DNA of 64,000 bases from Hyphomicrobiales bacterium (GCA_017302635.1 JAFLCX010000001.1:1364001-1428000), one strand, 5' to 3'; shown: positions 10,129 to 20,561, counted from the stretch's first letter. The notes: a model not told the origin generated them from the sequence alone. Numbers and translations are program-made.

Positions 10129-11367
10129 ATGCCTCGGCTTGTGATGAAATTCGGCGGCACCTCGGTCGCCAATGTGGAGCGCATCAGGAATGTCGCTCTC
10201 CATGTGAAGCGCGAGGTCGATGCCGGCTTCGAGGTGGCGGTCGTGGTTTCGGCCATGTCGGGCAAGACCAACGAATTGGTCGGCTGGTGCAAGGAGGCTG
10301 CGCCACTGCACGATCAGCGCGAATATGATGCGGTTGTCGCCTCGGGTGAGCAGGTCACCACCGGCCTCCTCGCCATTGCCTTGCAGGCGATCGGCATTCC
10401 TGCCCGCTCATGGCAGGGCTGGCAGGTGCCGATCGAGACCGACGACGCGCACGGCTCGGCCCGCATCGCGCGGGTGGGTGGCGAGGCGATCATCGAAGGG
10501 TTCAAGGCGCGCCGCGAGGTTGCGGTGGTCGCCGGGTTCCAGGGCATCCATCCCGGCTCGGGCCGGCTCACGACGCTCGGGCGCGGCGGATCGGATACAT
10601 CAGCCGTGGCGCTCGCAGCGGGGCTCAACGCCGATCGGTGCGACATCTACACCGATGTTGACGGCGTCTACACCACCGATCCGCGCATTGTGCCGAAAGC
10701 CAAGAGGCTCGATCGCGTGGCCTTCGAGGAAATGCTCGAAATGGCGTCGATGGGCGCCAAGGTCTTGCAGGTGCGCTCGGTCGAGCTCGCCATGGTCCAT
10801 AACGTGCGCACTTTCGTGCGTTCCAGCTTTGATGATCCGGCCAATCCCAAGCCCGGCACGCTGATCTGCGGCGAGGAGGAAATCGTGGAAACTGAAGTCG
10901 TCACCGGTATCGCCTACTCCAAGGATGAGGCCCAGATCACCCTGCGCAACGTACCGGACAAACCCGGCGTGGCCGCGGCCGTTTTCTCCCCGCTCGCGGA
11001 TGCGAATATTTCGGTCGACATGATCGTCCAGAACATCTCGCCAGACGGGAAATCGACTGACATCACCTTCACCGTGCCGTCGGCCGATTATGCCCGCGCG
11101 ATGGATGTGCTCGCCAAGGAGAAGACCACAATCGGCTATCCCGCCATTGAAGGCGCGACCGATATCGCGAAAATCTCAGCGATCGGCGTCGGCATGCGCT
11201 CGCATGCGGGGGTTGCGGCGAAGGCGTTTCGGGCTCTCGCCGATCGCGGCATCAACATCCGCGCAATCACGACAAGTGAGATCAAGTTCTCGGTCCTGAT
11301 CGATCAGGCCTATACTGAACTCGCCGTGCGCACGCTGCATTCGCTCTACGGGCTCGACGCAGCCTGA
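10129..11367 (+). CDS. lysC: Aspartate kinase
   Basis: 412 residues. It phosphorylates aspartate, the first step toward lysine, threonine, methionine and, in this group, diaminopimelate. The kinase domain carries KFGGTS (7-12), GEQVTTGLLA and the FQGIHPGSGRLTTLGRGGSDTSA region. Two ACT domains (about 265-340 and 345-412) form the feedback site. The length and ACT pattern match the single-function aspartate kinase of alphaproteobacteria. The ATG at 10129 is just before the first strand; the frame is open far upstream but overlaps ubiG antisense. Lysine and threonine feedback is known for the family and not shown by this sequence. Confidence 0.96.
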   Translation: MPRLVMKFGGTSVANVERIRNVALHVKREVDAGFEVAVVVSAMSGKTNELVGWCKEAAPLHDQREYDAVVASGEQVTTGLLAIALQAIGIPARSWQGWQVPIETDDAHGSARIARVGGEAIIEGFKARREVAVVAGFQGIHPGSGRLTTLGRGGSDTSAVALAAGLNADRCDIYTDVDGVYTTDPRIVPKAKRLDRVAFEEMLEMASMGAKVLQVRSVELAMVHNVRTFVRSSFDDPANPKPGTLICGEEEIVETEVVTGIAYSKDEAQITLRNVPDKPGVAAAVFSPLADANISVDMIVQNISPDGKSTDITFTVPSADYARAMDVLAKEKTTIGYPAIEGATDIAKISAIGVGMRSHAGVAAKAFRALADRGINIRAITTSEIKFSVLIDQAYTELAVRTLHSLYGLDAA

Positions 11368-11483
11368 GATTTCTCGGGCGGCAACGTGCTGCGCGTGCGA
11401 AAACCACTGCGACCGGCTTGCATGGCCTTACCCGGTCGGTATAGCTCGGATCAGGAATTGGCACCGGAATCGCATGCCGGAGC

Positions 11484-11502
11484 CTCCAATGCTGGATTGG
11501 AG
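11484..11502 (+). promoter_or_regulatory. Hairpin covering the ptsP Shine-Dalgarno
   Basis: A perfect 7-bp stem, CTCCAAT (11484-11490) and ATTGGAG (11496-11502), closes a 5-nt loop. The right arm contains GGAG, which lies 10 nt before the ptsP ATG and is the only good SD there. In RNA the hairpin would hide the ribosome site. Confidence 0.5.
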
Positions 11503-11512
11503 AAGATAAGCC

Positions 11513-13774
11513 ATGCGTAACGCGCTCGGCGGACCCCGCCTGCTGCTTCGTCGCCTCCGTGAGGTGATGTCGGAGCAGATGAGCGCGCAGGCGAGGCTCG
11601 ACAAGATCGTTGTGCTCATCGCCTCCAACATGGTGGCCGAGGTGTGCTCGGTTTACGTGAAGCGGGCCGATGGCGCGCTCGAGCTTTACGCCACCGAGGG
11701 CCTCAACCGCGAGGCTGTTCACCTCACCACCATGCGCGATGATGAAGGCCTTGTCGGCCTGATCGCACGCGAGGCCGAGCCCATCGCGCTCGCCGATGCG
11801 CAGCAGCATCCGGCCTTCTCCTACAAGCCCGAGACGGGCGAGGAAATCTACGCCTCCTTTGCGGGCGTGCCCATTCTGCGCTCGGGCAACACGCTCGGCG
11901 TGCTCGTGGTGCAGAACCGCGCCAAACGCGCCTATTCCGAAGAGGAAATGGAGGCGCTGCAAACCACCGCCATGATCCTCGCCGAATTGGTGGCTGGTGG
12001 TGAACTCGAGGCTCTGGCGCGCCCCGGTTCGGGCGGCACTGCGGTGCGCAAACCGCTCACGCTGGCAGGGCAACCGGTGGCCGATGGTGTGGGTCTCGGA
12101 CATGCCGTGCTCCACGAACCACGTATCGAGATCAAGAACATCGTGGCGGATGATCCGGCGGATGAACTCCGCCGCCTCAATGCCGCGATGGAGAAGATGC
12201 GCGCCTCCATTGATGACCTGATGGAAGTGAGCCTGCTGGGCGGCGCGGGCGAGCACCGCGATGTGCTCGAAACCTTCCGCATGTTCGCGCATGACCGGGG
12301 TTGGATCCGCCGCCTCCAGGAGGCAATCAACACGGGGCTGACCGCCGAGGCGGCCGTCGAGCGTGTGCAATCGGATGCCCGCGCGCGCCTGCTGCGCCAG
12401 ACCGACCCTTACCTGCGCGAGCGTCTGCACGATCTCGATGATCTCGCCAACCGCCTCCTGCATGAACTGACCGGCGCGGCCTTCACGCTTCCGGCCGATC
12501 GCCTGCCCGAGAATGCCATTCTTGTGGCCCGCGCCATGGGCCCCGCGGCTTTGCTCGATTACCAGCGCCAGCGCCTGCGCGGCCTCGTGCTCGAGGAGGG
12601 CGGTTCGACGAGCCATGTCGCGATTGTCGCGCGCGCGCTCGGCATCCCCACCGTGGGGCGCGTCGAGGGAATTGTCGGCCTCGTCGAGCAGGGTGACGCC
12701 ATCATTGTCGATGGCTCGACCGGCGAGGTTCAGGTCCGCCCGCCGCAGGATGTCCAGACGGCCTATGCCGAGAAGGCTCGACTGCGCGCCCGCCGGCAGG
12801 AGCAGTATCGCGCCCTGCGTGACAAGCCCGCCCGCTCGAAGGATGGCGTCGCGATCGATCTGCAAATGAATGCGGGTCTCCTGATCGATATGGCGAACCT
12901 GGAGGAAACCGGCGCATCGGGGATCGGCCTGTTCCGCACCGAGATTCTCTTCATGGTCGCGTCGTCCCTGCCGCGCGCGCAGGCACAGGAGGCACTCTAC
13001 CGCTCGATCATCGATATCGCCGATCGCCGCCCCGTCACTTTCCGGACGCTCGATATCGGCGGCGACAAGGTTCTCCCTTATTTGCGCCAACTCGAGGAGG
13101 AAAACCCGGCTCTTGGCTGGCGCGCGGTGCGCATCGGGCTCGATCGACCCGCCCTTCTGCGCACCCAGATGCGCGCGCTGCTCGCTGCGGCGAGCGACCG
13201 CGATCTCCGGATCATGCTGCCGATGGTCTCGGTGGTCGAGGAACTCGATGCCGCCAAGGCCATGCTCGGCCGCGAACGCGAACGCCAGCGCCGCCTCGGC
13301 CAGAAAGGGCCGAAAACCGTCCAGCTCGGCGTGATGCTCGAAGTGCCCTCCCTGCTCTTCGATCTCGACCGGATTTTCGAGCGCGCCGACTTCATCTCGA
13401 TCGGCACGAATGACCTGATGCAGTTCATGTTCGCGGCGGACCGGGACAACGCGATGGTCTCAAGCCGTTTCGATGCTTTGCATCCTTCGTTCCTGCGTGC
13501 GCTCAAGGGTGTTGCGGATCGCGCGCATGCGACCGGCGTGCCGGTTTCGATCTGTGGCGAAATCGCGGGGCGCCCGGCCGAGGCTCTGGCTCTGATCGCC
13601 CTGGGCTTCCGCTCCTTCTCGGTTTCGCCTTCGGGCATCGGGCCGTTCAAGGCGATGCTGCATGGCCTTGATGTGGCGACCATCGCCCCCCTGATCGGCG
13701 AGGCGGTCGCGCATGGCATGGAGCCCTCCGCCCTGCGCCAGAAGCTCAAGCCCTTTCTGCCGAAGGGCGAATGA
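11513..13774 (+). CDS. ptsP: Nitrogen PTS enzyme I (phosphoenolpyruvate-protein phosphotransferase) PtsP
   Basis: 753 residues. A GAF domain (about 20-160) precedes the enzyme I core. PtsP passes phosphate from PEP to NPr in the nitrogen-related phosphotransferase chain that signals nitrogen and carbon state. The phospho-accepting His368 lies in [17 protein letters not shown]. The PEP-binding barrel shows [22 protein letters not shown] and [20 protein letters not shown], and the catalytic Cys681 is in VSICGEIAG. The start at 11513 matches the family N-terminus. Its stop overlaps the prfA start (ATGA). A hairpin over its SD suggests translation control. The partner genes ptsO and ptsN are not in the window. 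Confidence 0.96.
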   Translation: MRNALGGPRLLLRRLREVMSEQMSAQARLDKIVVLIASNMVAEVCSVYVKRADGALELYATEGLNREAVHLTTMRDDEGLVGLIAREAEPIALADAQQHPAFSYKPETGEEIYASFAGVPILRSGNTLGVLVVQNRAKRAYSEEEMEALQTTAMILAELVAGGELEALARPGSGGTAVRKPLTLAGQPVADGVGLGHAVLHEPRIEIKNIVADDPADELRRLNAAMEKMRASIDDLMEVSLLGGAGEHRDVLETFRMFAHDRGWIRRLQEAINTGLTAEAAVERVQSDARARLLRQTDPYLRERLHDLDDLANRLLHELTGAAFTLPADRLPENAILVARAMGPAALLDYQRQRLRGLVLEEGGSTSHVAIVARALGIPTVGRVEGIVGLVEQGDAIIVDGSTGEVQVRPPQDVQTAYAEKARLRARRQEQYRALRDKPARSKDGVAIDLQMNAGLLIDMANLEETGASGIGLFRTEILFMVASSLPRAQAQEALYRSIIDIADRRPVTFRTLDIGGDKVLPYLRQLEEENPALGWRAVRIGLDRPALLRTQMRALLAAASDRDLRIMLPMVSVVEELDAAKAMLGRERERQRRLGQKGPKTVQLGVMLEVPSLLFDLDRIFERADFISIGTNDLMQFMFAADRDNAMVSSRFDALHPSFLRALKGVADRAHATGVPVSICGEIAGRPAEALALIALGFRSFSVSPSGIGPFKAMLHGLDVATIAPLIGEAVAHGMEPSALRQKLKPFLPKGE

Positions 13775-14856
13775 GCGATATCGTTCTCCCCCGCGAGAAG
13801 CTTGCGGCCATCGCCGCGAAATATGCCGAGTTGCAGGAGCGGCTCGCCTCGGCCTCGGATTCGCAGGCCATTGTCGCGCTCTCGAAAGAAAGCGCCCAGC
13901 TCGCGCCTCTGGTCGAGAATATCGCGGCCGAAAAGCGTGTCGCGGCCGATCTCGCGTCCACGCGCGAATTGCTCGCTGATCCCGCGACCGATGCCGAGAT
14001 GAGCGCGATGGCCGAAGAGGAACTGACACAGCTCGAAGCCGAGCATCAGCGCCTCACCCAGGCCATCCGTCTCGGGCTCTTGCCGCGCGATGCCGCCGAT
14101 GACCGTTCGGTCATTCTCGAGGTTCGCGCCGGCACGGGCGGCGACGAGGCCTCGCTTTTCGCGGGCGTGCTGTTCCGCATGTATGCGCGCTATGCCGAAC
14201 TCAAGGGCTGGAAAGTGGAAATCCTTTCCGCCAACGAGGGCGCGATGGGGGGTTACAAGGAAATCGTCGCCGAGATCCACGGCGAGGGCGTGTTCGCGCG
14301 CCTCAAGTTCGAATCGGGCGTGCATCGTGTCCAGCGCGTGCCGGAAACCGAGGCGCAGGGGCGCATCCACACCTCGGCTGCGACCGTCGCCGTCCTGCCG
14401 CTGGCCGAGGAGGTCGATGTTGCGATCAACGAGTCCGATCTGCGCATCGATACGATGCGCGCGGGTGGTGCGGGCGGCCAGCACGTCAACAAGACTGAAT
14501 CGGCCGTGCGCATCACGCACATCCCGTCCGGTCTCGCCATCGTGGTGCAGGACGAGCGCTCGCAGCACAAGAACAAGGCCCGCGCGATGGATATCCTGCG
14601 CTCGCGCCTGTTCGATCTTGAACGTCAGCGCCTTGCCGATGCGCGTGCCGCTGACCGCAAGGGGCAGATCGGCTCGGGTGACCGCTCCGAACGCATCCGC
14701 ACCTATAACTTCCCGCAAGGGCGCGTGACCGACCATCGCATCAACCTCACGCTTTACAAGATCGAGGCAATCGTCGAGGGCGGCGGGCTTGATGAGCTGG
14801 TTGAGGCGCTGATCACCGAGCATCAGGCACGGCTTCTCGCGGGCGAAGAGGCGTGA
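13771..14856 (+). CDS. prfA: Peptide chain release factor 1
   Basis: 361 residues. RF1 reads UAA and UAG stop codons and triggers peptide release. The GGQ motif is at 235-237 ([19 protein letters not shown]), and the domain 1 helices and [14 protein letters not shown] block are intact. Gln237 is the residue methylated by PrmC, the product of the next gene. The ATG overlaps the ptsP stop by four bases and the stop overlaps the prmC GTG, so ptsP, prfA and prmC form a translationally coupled unit. Confidence 0.97.
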   Translation: MSDIVLPREKLAAIAAKYAELQERLASASDSQAIVALSKESAQLAPLVENIAAEKRVAADLASTRELLADPATDAEMSAMAEEELTQLEAEHQRLTQAIRLGLLPRDAADDRSVILEVRAGTGGDEASLFAGVLFRMYARYAELKGWKVEILSANEGAMGGYKEIVAEIHGEGVFARLKFESGVHRVQRVPETEAQGRIHTSAATVAVLPLAEEVDVAINESDLRIDTMRAGGAGGQHVNKTESAVRITHIPSGLAIVVQDERSQHKNKARAMDILRSRLFDLERQRLADARAADRKGQIGSGDRSERIRTYNFPQGRVTDHRINLTLYKIEAIVEGGGLDELVEALITEHQARLLAGEEA

Positions 14857-15731
14857 GCGCCCTCGCTTTCGCCGGGCACGAATGCCGGGCCGGGGCGCTG
14901 GTTCGTGTTGCCGCCGCTTTGGCTGAGGCCGGCATCGAGGAGCCGCAGCGGGAGGCGCGCCTGCTCCTCTGCGCTGCGCTGGATCTGCCGCTCGCAGACC
15001 TCATCGCGCATGGCGAGGTGCCCCTGGGTGGGGGCGCATTGCGACTCGAGAAGTGGCTGCACCGCCGCCTCAACCGCGAGCCGCTCTCGCGCATCCGGGG
15101 CCATCGCGAATTCCGAGGCCGGCTGTTCGAGACCTCGCCCGCTGTGCTCGATCCGCGCCCCGAGACCGAGCTTCTGGTCGATGCTGGGCTCGCGCGCCTC
15201 AAGGCTTCCGGCCGACCCGGGCCGCGAATCCTTGATCTCGGCACTGGCAGCGGCGCGATCATCGTGAGCCTGCTCGCCGAGTGCATCGAGGCGACAGGTG
15301 TCGCGGTCGACATTTCAGCTGAAGCCCTTGCCATCGCCGGGCGTAACAGCGTCGCCCATGGCGTCTCGGGCCGCCTGACTTTGCTGAGCGGCGACCTCCT
15401 CGCGCCGGTGACAGGGGTTTTCGATCTCATCGTCTCGAACCCGCCCTATATTCCGAGCGGCGATCTCGCGGCTCTGGATGCAGAGGTGCGCGACTTCGAC
15501 CCCGTTCTCGCGCTTGATGGCGGGGCGGATGGTCTCGACTTCTATCGCCGGATCATCAAGACCGCGCCAAGCCATCTTACGCCGGGCGGAATTCTGGCGC
15601 TGGAACTCGGCATTCATCAGGCCGGTCCGGTTTCGGCGCTGGCGCGGGGAGCCGGTTTTTCAGACATCGTCCTGCATCCGGATTATTCCGGCATCGAACG
15701 CCATCTCACGGCGCAGTGGAAGAACCGCTGA
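14853..15731 (+). CDS. prmC: Release factor glutamine methyltransferase PrmC (HemK)
   Basis: 292 residues. PrmC methylates the glutamine of the GGQ motif in release factors. The SAM motif [18 protein letters not shown] and the catalytic NPPY (196-199, in [10 protein letters not shown]) are present, with the family block [24 protein letters not shown] before them. The start is a GTG overlapping the prfA stop (GTGA); no SD is evident, which fits coupled translation. Typical alphaproteobacterial length. It directly follows its substrate gene prfA. Confidence 0.95.
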   Translation: MSALAFAGHECRAGALVRVAAALAEAGIEEPQREARLLLCAALDLPLADLIAHGEVPLGGGALRLEKWLHRRLNREPLSRIRGHREFRGRLFETSPAVLDPRPETELLVDAGLARLKASGRPGPRILDLGTGSGAIIVSLLAECIEATGVAVDISAEALAIAGRNSVAHGVSGRLTLLSGDLLAPVTGVFDLIVSNPPYIPSGDLAALDAEVRDFDPVLALDGGADGLDFYRRIIKTAPSHLTPGGILALELGIHQAGPVSALARGAGFSDIVLHPDYSGIERHLTAQWKNR

Positions 15732-16018
15732 GCCGCTTGCAACCATTGGGGATGCAGGCTATGGAAGCACACGGGTTGCGCGAAAACGGCTGGTTCGTTC
15801 CGGGGGAACGACCAAAGCTGAAAGGAAAGCGCCACCTTCCCTTCCGTTCCAGCATGAAGCCGGGTTGCCGGTATCAAGACGCGGAAGGCACGGCGCTGGT
15901 GCATCCATCCGGTTTCGGAACTGTGCAACGCCGGGGAGCCGGAAAGCTCCTTCGCCCCTGAAACGCGAGCATGCCCTGCGGGGCCAGATTTTCCCGAAAC
16001 GAGCCGAGAAACCACCGG
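15732..16018. other. 287-bp intergenic region ahead of the DUF4167 gene
   Basis: No gene with good support is seen. A small stem-loop, GGAGC-CGGAAA-GCTCC (15935-15950), lies 69 nt before the DUF4167 start. A short open frame at 15716-15961 overlaps prmC and has no family match I recognise. The region may hold the promoter and a leader for the DUF4167 gene. Confidence 0.4.
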
Positions 16019-16828
16019 ATGAGACCAGGTCAGAACAAGCGCATGCGGGGCCGCAACCGTCGCGGGCCCAATCCGTTGACGCGTTCCTACGAATCGAACG
16101 GTCCCGATGTGAAGGTGCGTGGCACAGCGCAGCATATCGCCGAAAAATACACGCAGCTCGCGCGCGATGCCCATCTCTCGGGCGATCCGGTGGCGGCGGA
16201 AAGCTATCTCCAGCACGCCGAGCATTATTACCGTCTGATCGCCTCGGCTGTTCAGGCTCAGCAGGCGGCCCTTGGTGGCGCCAGCGAAGAGCGCGAAGAC
16301 GATGACGACGATTTCGATCCCACGACCGATCGCTTCACCTTCCGTGCGCCGCAGGCCATGCAGCAGCCGAACCCGAATGGCGGCGGCTTCTATGCGCCTG
16401 GCGGGCAGCCGGAAGGCGAGGGTGCGGAAGCCGAGGGCGGCGAAGGCCAGCCTCAGCCCCAGCCGCGCGAAGGCGGCTTCCAGCCGCACCATCGCAACCG
16501 TGATGAGCGGCGAGGCGGGCGCCATGACCGCGACCGTGACCGGGGCCGGGATCGTTTTCGCGACAATGACCGCTTCCAGCAGCAACCGCGTCGTCCGCAA
16601 CCGGAAGTGATGGGCACCGGCGAACAGCCGGACCTTCCGGCCTTTTTGACCACGCCCGCCCGCACCATCGGCCCGGAGGGCGATGTCGCCGGTCCGCCGG
16701 ATATCGCGGCCGAGGGCGAGGAGGCTCGTGGAGGTCCGTTTCGCGCCCGTCGCCGCCGTCGCAGTGGTGGCCGTGGCCGTCCGGACGAACCCGGATTTGG
16801 CGCTGAAGGTGGTGAGGGCGAGGCCTGA
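16019..16828 (+). CDS. DUF4167 domain protein, putative RNA-associated protein
   Basis: 269 residues. The N-terminal 75 residues match DUF4167: MRPGQNKRMRGRNRRGPNPL, then YESNGPDVKVRGTAQHIAEKY and a tetratricopeptide-like helix pair (GDPVAAESYLQHAEHYYRLI). The rest is low complexity: an acidic stretch (EEREDDDDDFDP), then Gly/Glu/Pro/Gln-rich sequence, then Arg/Asp runs (RDRDRGRDRFRDND) and a basic RARRRRRSGGRGR cluster. Such tails often bind RNA, so an RNA role is possible but unproven. The ATG at 16019 begins the family consensus. The gene ends in a strong bidirectional terminator. The family is, as far as I know, largely alphaproteobacterial. Confidence 0.88.
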   Translation: MRPGQNKRMRGRNRRGPNPLTRSYESNGPDVKVRGTAQHIAEKYTQLARDAHLSGDPVAAESYLQHAEHYYRLIASAVQAQQAALGGASEEREDDDDDFDPTTDRFTFRAPQAMQQPNPNGGGFYAPGGQPEGEGAEAEGGEGQPQPQPREGGFQPHHRNRDERRGGRHDRDRDRGRDRFRDNDRFQQQPRRPQPEVMGTGEQPDLPAFLTTPARTIGPEGDVAGPPDIAAEGEEARGGPFRARRRRRSGGRGRPDEPGFGAEGGEGEA

Positions 16829-16852
16829 TTGGCCGACTCCTCTTGTGTTCTG

Positions 16853-16876
16853 AAAGGGCGGCTTCGGCCGCCCTTT
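16853..16876. terminator. Bidirectional terminator hairpin between DUF4167 and MOSC genes
   Basis: A perfect 10-bp stem, AAAGGGCGGC (16853-16862) and GCCGCCCTTT (16867-16876), is closed by the very stable TTCG tetraloop. It sits between two converging genes and should stop transcription from both sides, although only short T runs follow. Confidence 0.85.
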
Positions 16877-16881
16877 GCATG

Positions 16882-17661
16882 TCAGCCTACCACCCGCATC
16901 GCATCACCGGGCCGGATCAGCCCGGAGCGGGTCACTCGCGCATAAATCCCGCAATCATGGTGCTGGAGATTCTGTTCCAATGTCGCGACGAGCCTGAGGT
17001 CACGCAGGCCCGCTTTGGGGTCTACATCTGTGGCGGCGCAGCGATCGATCCGCTTGAGAACTTCCAGTTCGGCAGACCCGAGAGCGATTGTTCGGCCCAC
17101 AAGGTCGAATTCAGCCCAGGGTTCCATCCCCGAAAGATGGATATTGCCGCGAAAGCGCAGGGGATCGAGGCCATCCCGCCCTACGAGTTTCGCAATCGCC
17201 GCGACACTTGCGAGATTGATCAGCGAAAGGAAACCCGAGCGCGAATCCATGAACCGGAAGCCCGGAGGTGCCACCAGCAGCCGCGCAGCCCCGCGCATCT
17301 CCTCGCCCATGAAAGTCTCGAAAAACCGCGCGATAGCCGCGCGGCCCTCGTCGCTGTCTACGTCACTGGCCGCGACGACGCCACCGCCCTGCCGGATACT
17401 GAGCACGCGCGTCTCGTCGTCGAAATGGGTCCTGAGTCGGGCAAGGCGCTCATTGCGCATCAGCATCAGGAATTTCTGTTTGGGCAGGTGTTCGGCGGCC
17501 TTGGCGTCGAAGCCGGATGGGCCGTTCTCGATGGCGAACATCCGGTCGCCGGGAAAATGCGCGGCTTCAGTCAGCTGCGCCTCGCCAATCTCCTGAGGCG
17601 ATAGCCCCTTGACCGGGTAGCGATAGAGCGATGCGATTTGCGCCCGAGATGATTCCGACAT
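16882..17661 (-). CDS. MOSC domain protein (YcbX/mARC-like N-terminal barrel plus MOSC)
   Basis: 259 residues. An N-terminal beta-barrel (IASLYRYPVKGLSPQEI) is followed by the MOSC domain, with the family blocks RFRGNIHLSGMEPWAEFDLVG and LKRIDRCAATDVDPKAGLRDL; the Cys in DRCAAT is the likely molybdenum-binding residue. Related proteins move or use the molybdenum cofactor in N-reductive detoxification. No iron-sulfur C-terminal domain is present, unlike E. coli YcbX. The start at 17661 begins the conserved N-terminus; an upstream ATG at 17700 lies inside the palindromic region shared with the clpB promoter and was not used. The gene diverges from clpB. Confidence 0.82.
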   Translation of the reverse strand: MSESSRAQIASLYRYPVKGLSPQEIGEAQLTEAAHFPGDRMFAIENGPSGFDAKAAEHLPKQKFLMLMRNERLARLRTHFDDETRVLSIRQGGGVVAASDVDSDEGRAAIARFFETFMGEEMRGAARLLVAPPGFRFMDSRSGFLSLINLASVAAIAKLVGRDGLDPLRFRGNIHLSGMEPWAEFDLVGRTIALGSAELEVLKRIDRCAATDVDPKAGLRDLRLVATLEQNLQHHDCGIYARVTRSGLIRPGDAMRVVG

Positions 17662-17681
17662 TCCTTTGATCCCGCCCCTTT

Positions 17682-17699
17682 TGTTGCGCGCGCGCAACA
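17682..17699. promoter_or_regulatory. 18-bp perfect palindrome in the MOSC-clpB divergent region
   Basis: TGTTGCGCG (17682-17690) and CGCGCAACA (17691-17699) form a perfect 18-bp palindrome. Just after it is CCTATCTTG (17700-17708), which resembles a heat-shock -10, and just before it CTTTTG (17678-17683) could be a weak -35. If so, the palindrome fills the spacer of a clpB promoter and could be an operator. The sigma-32 assignment is tentative. Confidence 0.45.
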
Positions 17700-17767
17700 C
17701 CTATCTTGTCCCTGTCGGCTGCCGGAAGCGGGGTCGCGTCACGAACTTCGCCTGATGAGGGAAGAGC

Positions 17768-20386
17768 ATGAATACTGAAAAATACACAGAGCGCGCCAGA
17801 GGCTTCATTCAGGCCGCGCAGACCATTGCCCTGCGTGAAGGGCATCAGCAATTCTCGCCCGATCATGTGCTGAAAGCGCTGCTGGACGACGAGCAGGGGC
17901 TCGCCGCCGGGCTGATCGACGCGGCAGGTGGCCGTTCGCCCGAGGCGCGCCACGCGAACGATCTGGCACTCGGCAAGATGCCGAAGGTCGAGGGTGGTTC
18001 GGGGCTCTATCTCACCCCGCCGCTCGCGCGCGTCTTCGAAACCGCCGAGAAAGCCGCCGAGAAAGCGGGCGACAGCTTCGTCACGGTCGAGCGCTTGCTG
18101 CTCGCGCTCGCACTCGAAAAAGAGACGGGGGCCGGCAAGGCGCTTGCTTCGGCTGGCGTGACGCCGCAGAAACTCAATGCCGCGATCGAGACCATCCGCA
18201 AGGGCCGCACGGCCGATACCGCGACCGCCGAGAACCAGTATGACGCGCTGAAAAAATACGCACGCGACCTGACCGCTGCCGCGCGCGAAGGCAAGCTCGA
18301 TCCCGTGATCGGGCGCGACGAGGAAATCCGCCGCACCATTCAGGTGCTCTCGCGCCGCACGAAGAACAACCCGGTCCTGATCGGCGAGCCCGGTGTGGGC
18401 AAGACCGCGATTGTCGAGGGCCTCGCACTTCGGATCATCAACGGCGATGTGCCCGAGAGCCTGAAGGATAAAGCCCTTCTGGCGCTCGATATGGGCGCGC
18501 TGATTGCTGGTGCTAAATATCGCGGCGAGTTCGAGGAACGCCTCAAGGGCGTTCTCTCCGAAGTCACGGCCTCGGATGGCGGGGTGATCCTGTTCATCGA
18601 CGAGATGCACACGCTCGTCGGTGCCGGCAAGGCCGATGGCGCGATGGACGCCTCGAACCTGCTGAAGCCCGCTCTCGCGCGTGGCGAACTGCACTGCGTG
18701 GGTGCCACCACGCTCGATGAATACCGCAAGCATGTCGAGAAGGATGCCGCGCTTGCCCGCCGCTTCCAGCCGGTTTTCGTCTCCGAGCCGAATGTCGAGG
18801 ATGCGATCTCGATCCTGCGCGGCATTCGCGAGAAATACGAGTTGCATCACGGCGTGCGGATCACCGATTCGGCGCTCGTTTCGGCGGCCACGCTCTCGAA
18901 CCGCTACATCACCGACCGTTTCCTGCCCGACAAGGCGATCGATCTTGTCGACGAAGCTTCGGCACGCCTGCGCATGCAGGTCGACTCAAAACCCGAGGAA
19001 CTCGACAGCCTCGATCGCGAGATCATCCGCCTGCGCATCGAGCAGGAGGCCCTGCGCCGGGAAACCGACGCCGCCTCGAAGGATCGCCTCGCGCGTCTTT
19101 CGGGCGAACTGGCTGAACTCGAAGAGAAATCCTCGGCGCTCACCGCCTCATGGCGGGCCGAGAAAGACAAGCTCGGCGAGGCGCAGCGCATCAAGGGCGA
19201 GCTGGAGCAGAAGCGCGCCGAGCTTGATCGCGCGCAGCGTCAGGGTGAATTCGCCAAGGCGGGTGAACTCGCCTATTCCACCATTCCGGGCCTCGAGAAG
19301 AAGCTCGCTTCCCTCGAAGAAGCCGCGAAATCCGGTGCGCTCATTTCCGAGAGTGTGACGCCCGATATGATCGCGCAGGTCGTCTCGCGCTGGACCGGCA
19401 TTCCGGTCGACAAGATGCTCGAAGGCGAGCGCGAGAAATTGCTGCGCATGGAGGCCGAACTCGGGAAACGCGTAGTGGGCCAGCATGAGGCCGTGGAAGC
19501 GGTTTCGACCGCCGTGCGGCGCGCGCGCGCCGGGTTGCAGGACCCCAACCGCCCCATCGGCTCCTTCATGTTCCTCGGGCCGACCGGCGTGGGGAAAACC
19601 GAACTCACCAAGGCGCTCGCGTCGTTCCTGTTCGATGACGAGCATGCCATGGTGCGCATCGACATGAGCGAGTTCATGGAGAAGCACTCGGTTTCGCGCC
19701 TCATCGGCGCGCCTCCGGGCTATGTCGGCTATGAAGAGGGCGGGGCGCTCACCGAGGCCGTGCGCCGCCGGCCCTATCAGGTCGTGCTGTTCGACGAAGT
19801 CGAGAAAGCGCATCCGGATGTGTTCAACGTGCTGCTTCAGGTGCTCGATGATGGCCGCCTCACCGACGGGCAGGGTCGCACCGTCGATTTCCGCAACACG
19901 CTGATCATCATGACCTCCAACCTTGGCGCGGAATTCCTCGTCTCGCTGGGCGAGGCCGAAGGTGTCGATGCAGCCCGCGCCGATGTGATGGCGGCCGTGC
20001 GCTCTGCGTTCCGGCCTGAGTTCCTCAACCGGATTGACGAGATCGTGCTGTTCCAGCGCCTGAAGCGCGCCGATATGGGTGCGATCGTCGATATCCAGCT
20101 CGCGCGCCTTAGAAAACTCATCGAGGATCGCAAGATCACGCTCGAACTGGATGCCGCCGCCCGCGATTGGCTGGCCGAGAAGGGCTATGATCCCGCCTAT
20201 GGCGCGCGGCCTTTGAAGCGCGTCATCCAGAAGAACGTTCAGGATCCGCTCGCGGGCCTCATCCTCGCCGGCAAGGTGAAGGATGCCGAAACGGTGAAAA
20301 TCGGCGTTGAGGCCGGGGCACTCGTCGTGGGCGATCATGTCGCCCTCGACGGGGTCGCGCGCCCGCCGCGCGGGAAGCTGAACTGA
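17768..20386 (+). CDS. clpB: ATP-dependent disaggregase ClpB
   Basis: 872 residues, the full family length. ClpB pulls aggregated proteins apart with DnaK and matters in heat stress. The N-domain (1-150) is followed by AAA-1 with Walker A GEPGVGKT (206-213), a long coiled-coil middle domain (about 410-530, Glu/Lys/Arg rich) and AAA-2 with GPTGVGKT (604-611). The middle domain separates ClpB from ClpA and ClpC. The ATG at 17768 has GAGGGAAGAG just upstream. The gene stands alone, after a divergent promoter region that carries an 18-bp palindrome, and is followed by paired REP-like palindromes. Confidence 0.97.
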   Translation: MNTEKYTERARGFIQAAQTIALREGHQQFSPDHVLKALLDDEQGLAAGLIDAAGGRSPEARHANDLALGKMPKVEGGSGLYLTPPLARVFETAEKAAEKAGDSFVTVERLLLALALEKETGAGKALASAGVTPQKLNAAIETIRKGRTADTATAENQYDALKKYARDLTAAAREGKLDPVIGRDEEIRRTIQVLSRRTKNNPVLIGEPGVGKTAIVEGLALRIINGDVPESLKDKALLALDMGALIAGAKYRGEFEERLKGVLSEVTASDGGVILFIDEMHTLVGAGKADGAMDASNLLKPALARGELHCVGATTLDEYRKHVEKDAALARRFQPVFVSEPNVEDAISILRGIREKYELHHGVRITDSALVSAATLSNRYITDRFLPDKAIDLVDEASARLRMQVDSKPEELDSLDREIIRLRIEQEALRRETDAASKDRLARLSGELAELEEKSSALTASWRAEKDKLGEAQRIKGELEQKRAELDRAQRQGEFAKAGELAYSTIPGLEKKLASLEEAAKSGALISESVTPDMIAQVVSRWTGIPVDKMLEGEREKLLRMEAELGKRVVGQHEAVEAVSTAVRRARAGLQDPNRPIGSFMFLGPTGVGKTELTKALASFLFDDEHAMVRIDMSEFMEKHSVSRLIGAPPGYVGYEEGGALTEAVRRRPYQVVLFDEVEKAHPDVFNVLLQVLDDGRLTDGQGRTVDFRNTLIIMTSNLGAEFLVSLGEAEGVDAARADVMAAVRSAFRPEFLNRIDEIVLFQRLKRADMGAIVDIQLARLRKLIEDRKITLELDAAARDWLAEKGYDPAYGARPLKRVIQKNVQDPLAGLILAGKVKDAETVKIGVEAGALVVGDHVALDGVARPPRGKLN

Positions 20387-20408
20387 GCGACGACGGCACG
20401 CCTTTGTC

Positions 20409-20469
20409 ATCACCGGCCTTGAGCCGGTGATCGGGCCCTGTTCTGGATGGCCGGGCCATGCCCGGCCAT
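20409..20469. repeat. Pair of REP-like palindromes after clpB
   Basis: Two hairpins lie 15 bp apart. The first is ATCACCGGC (20409-20417)/GCCGGTGAT (20423-20431) with loop CTTGA. The second is ATGGCCGGGC (20447-20456)/GCCCGGCCAT (20460-20469) with loop CAT. The pattern, with CCGG-rich arms in the ATCACCGG and ATGGCCGG versions, resembles dispersed intergenic palindromes that I recall from many Rhizobiales. It may also stabilise or end the clpB transcript. Confidence 0.7.
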
Positions 20470-20561
20470 GATAAACAGATCGGGCCAACGCGTTCGCGGA
20501 CCATCGCGATTGAAGGAGCGCCCCCATTCCCTTCGCAGGCCTTCTTCTCTAAACGGGGTGT

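Noticed and set aside
11282..13090. 602-codon open frame on the minus strand opposite ptsP
   Set aside because: ptsP is intact and conserved; the antisense frame is a codon-bias shadow typical of GC-rich genomes, without SD or family motifs.
15716..15961. 81-codon frame between prmC and DUF4167
   Set aside because: It overlaps prmC, lacks an SD and shows no recognised motif; kept only as an intergenic note.
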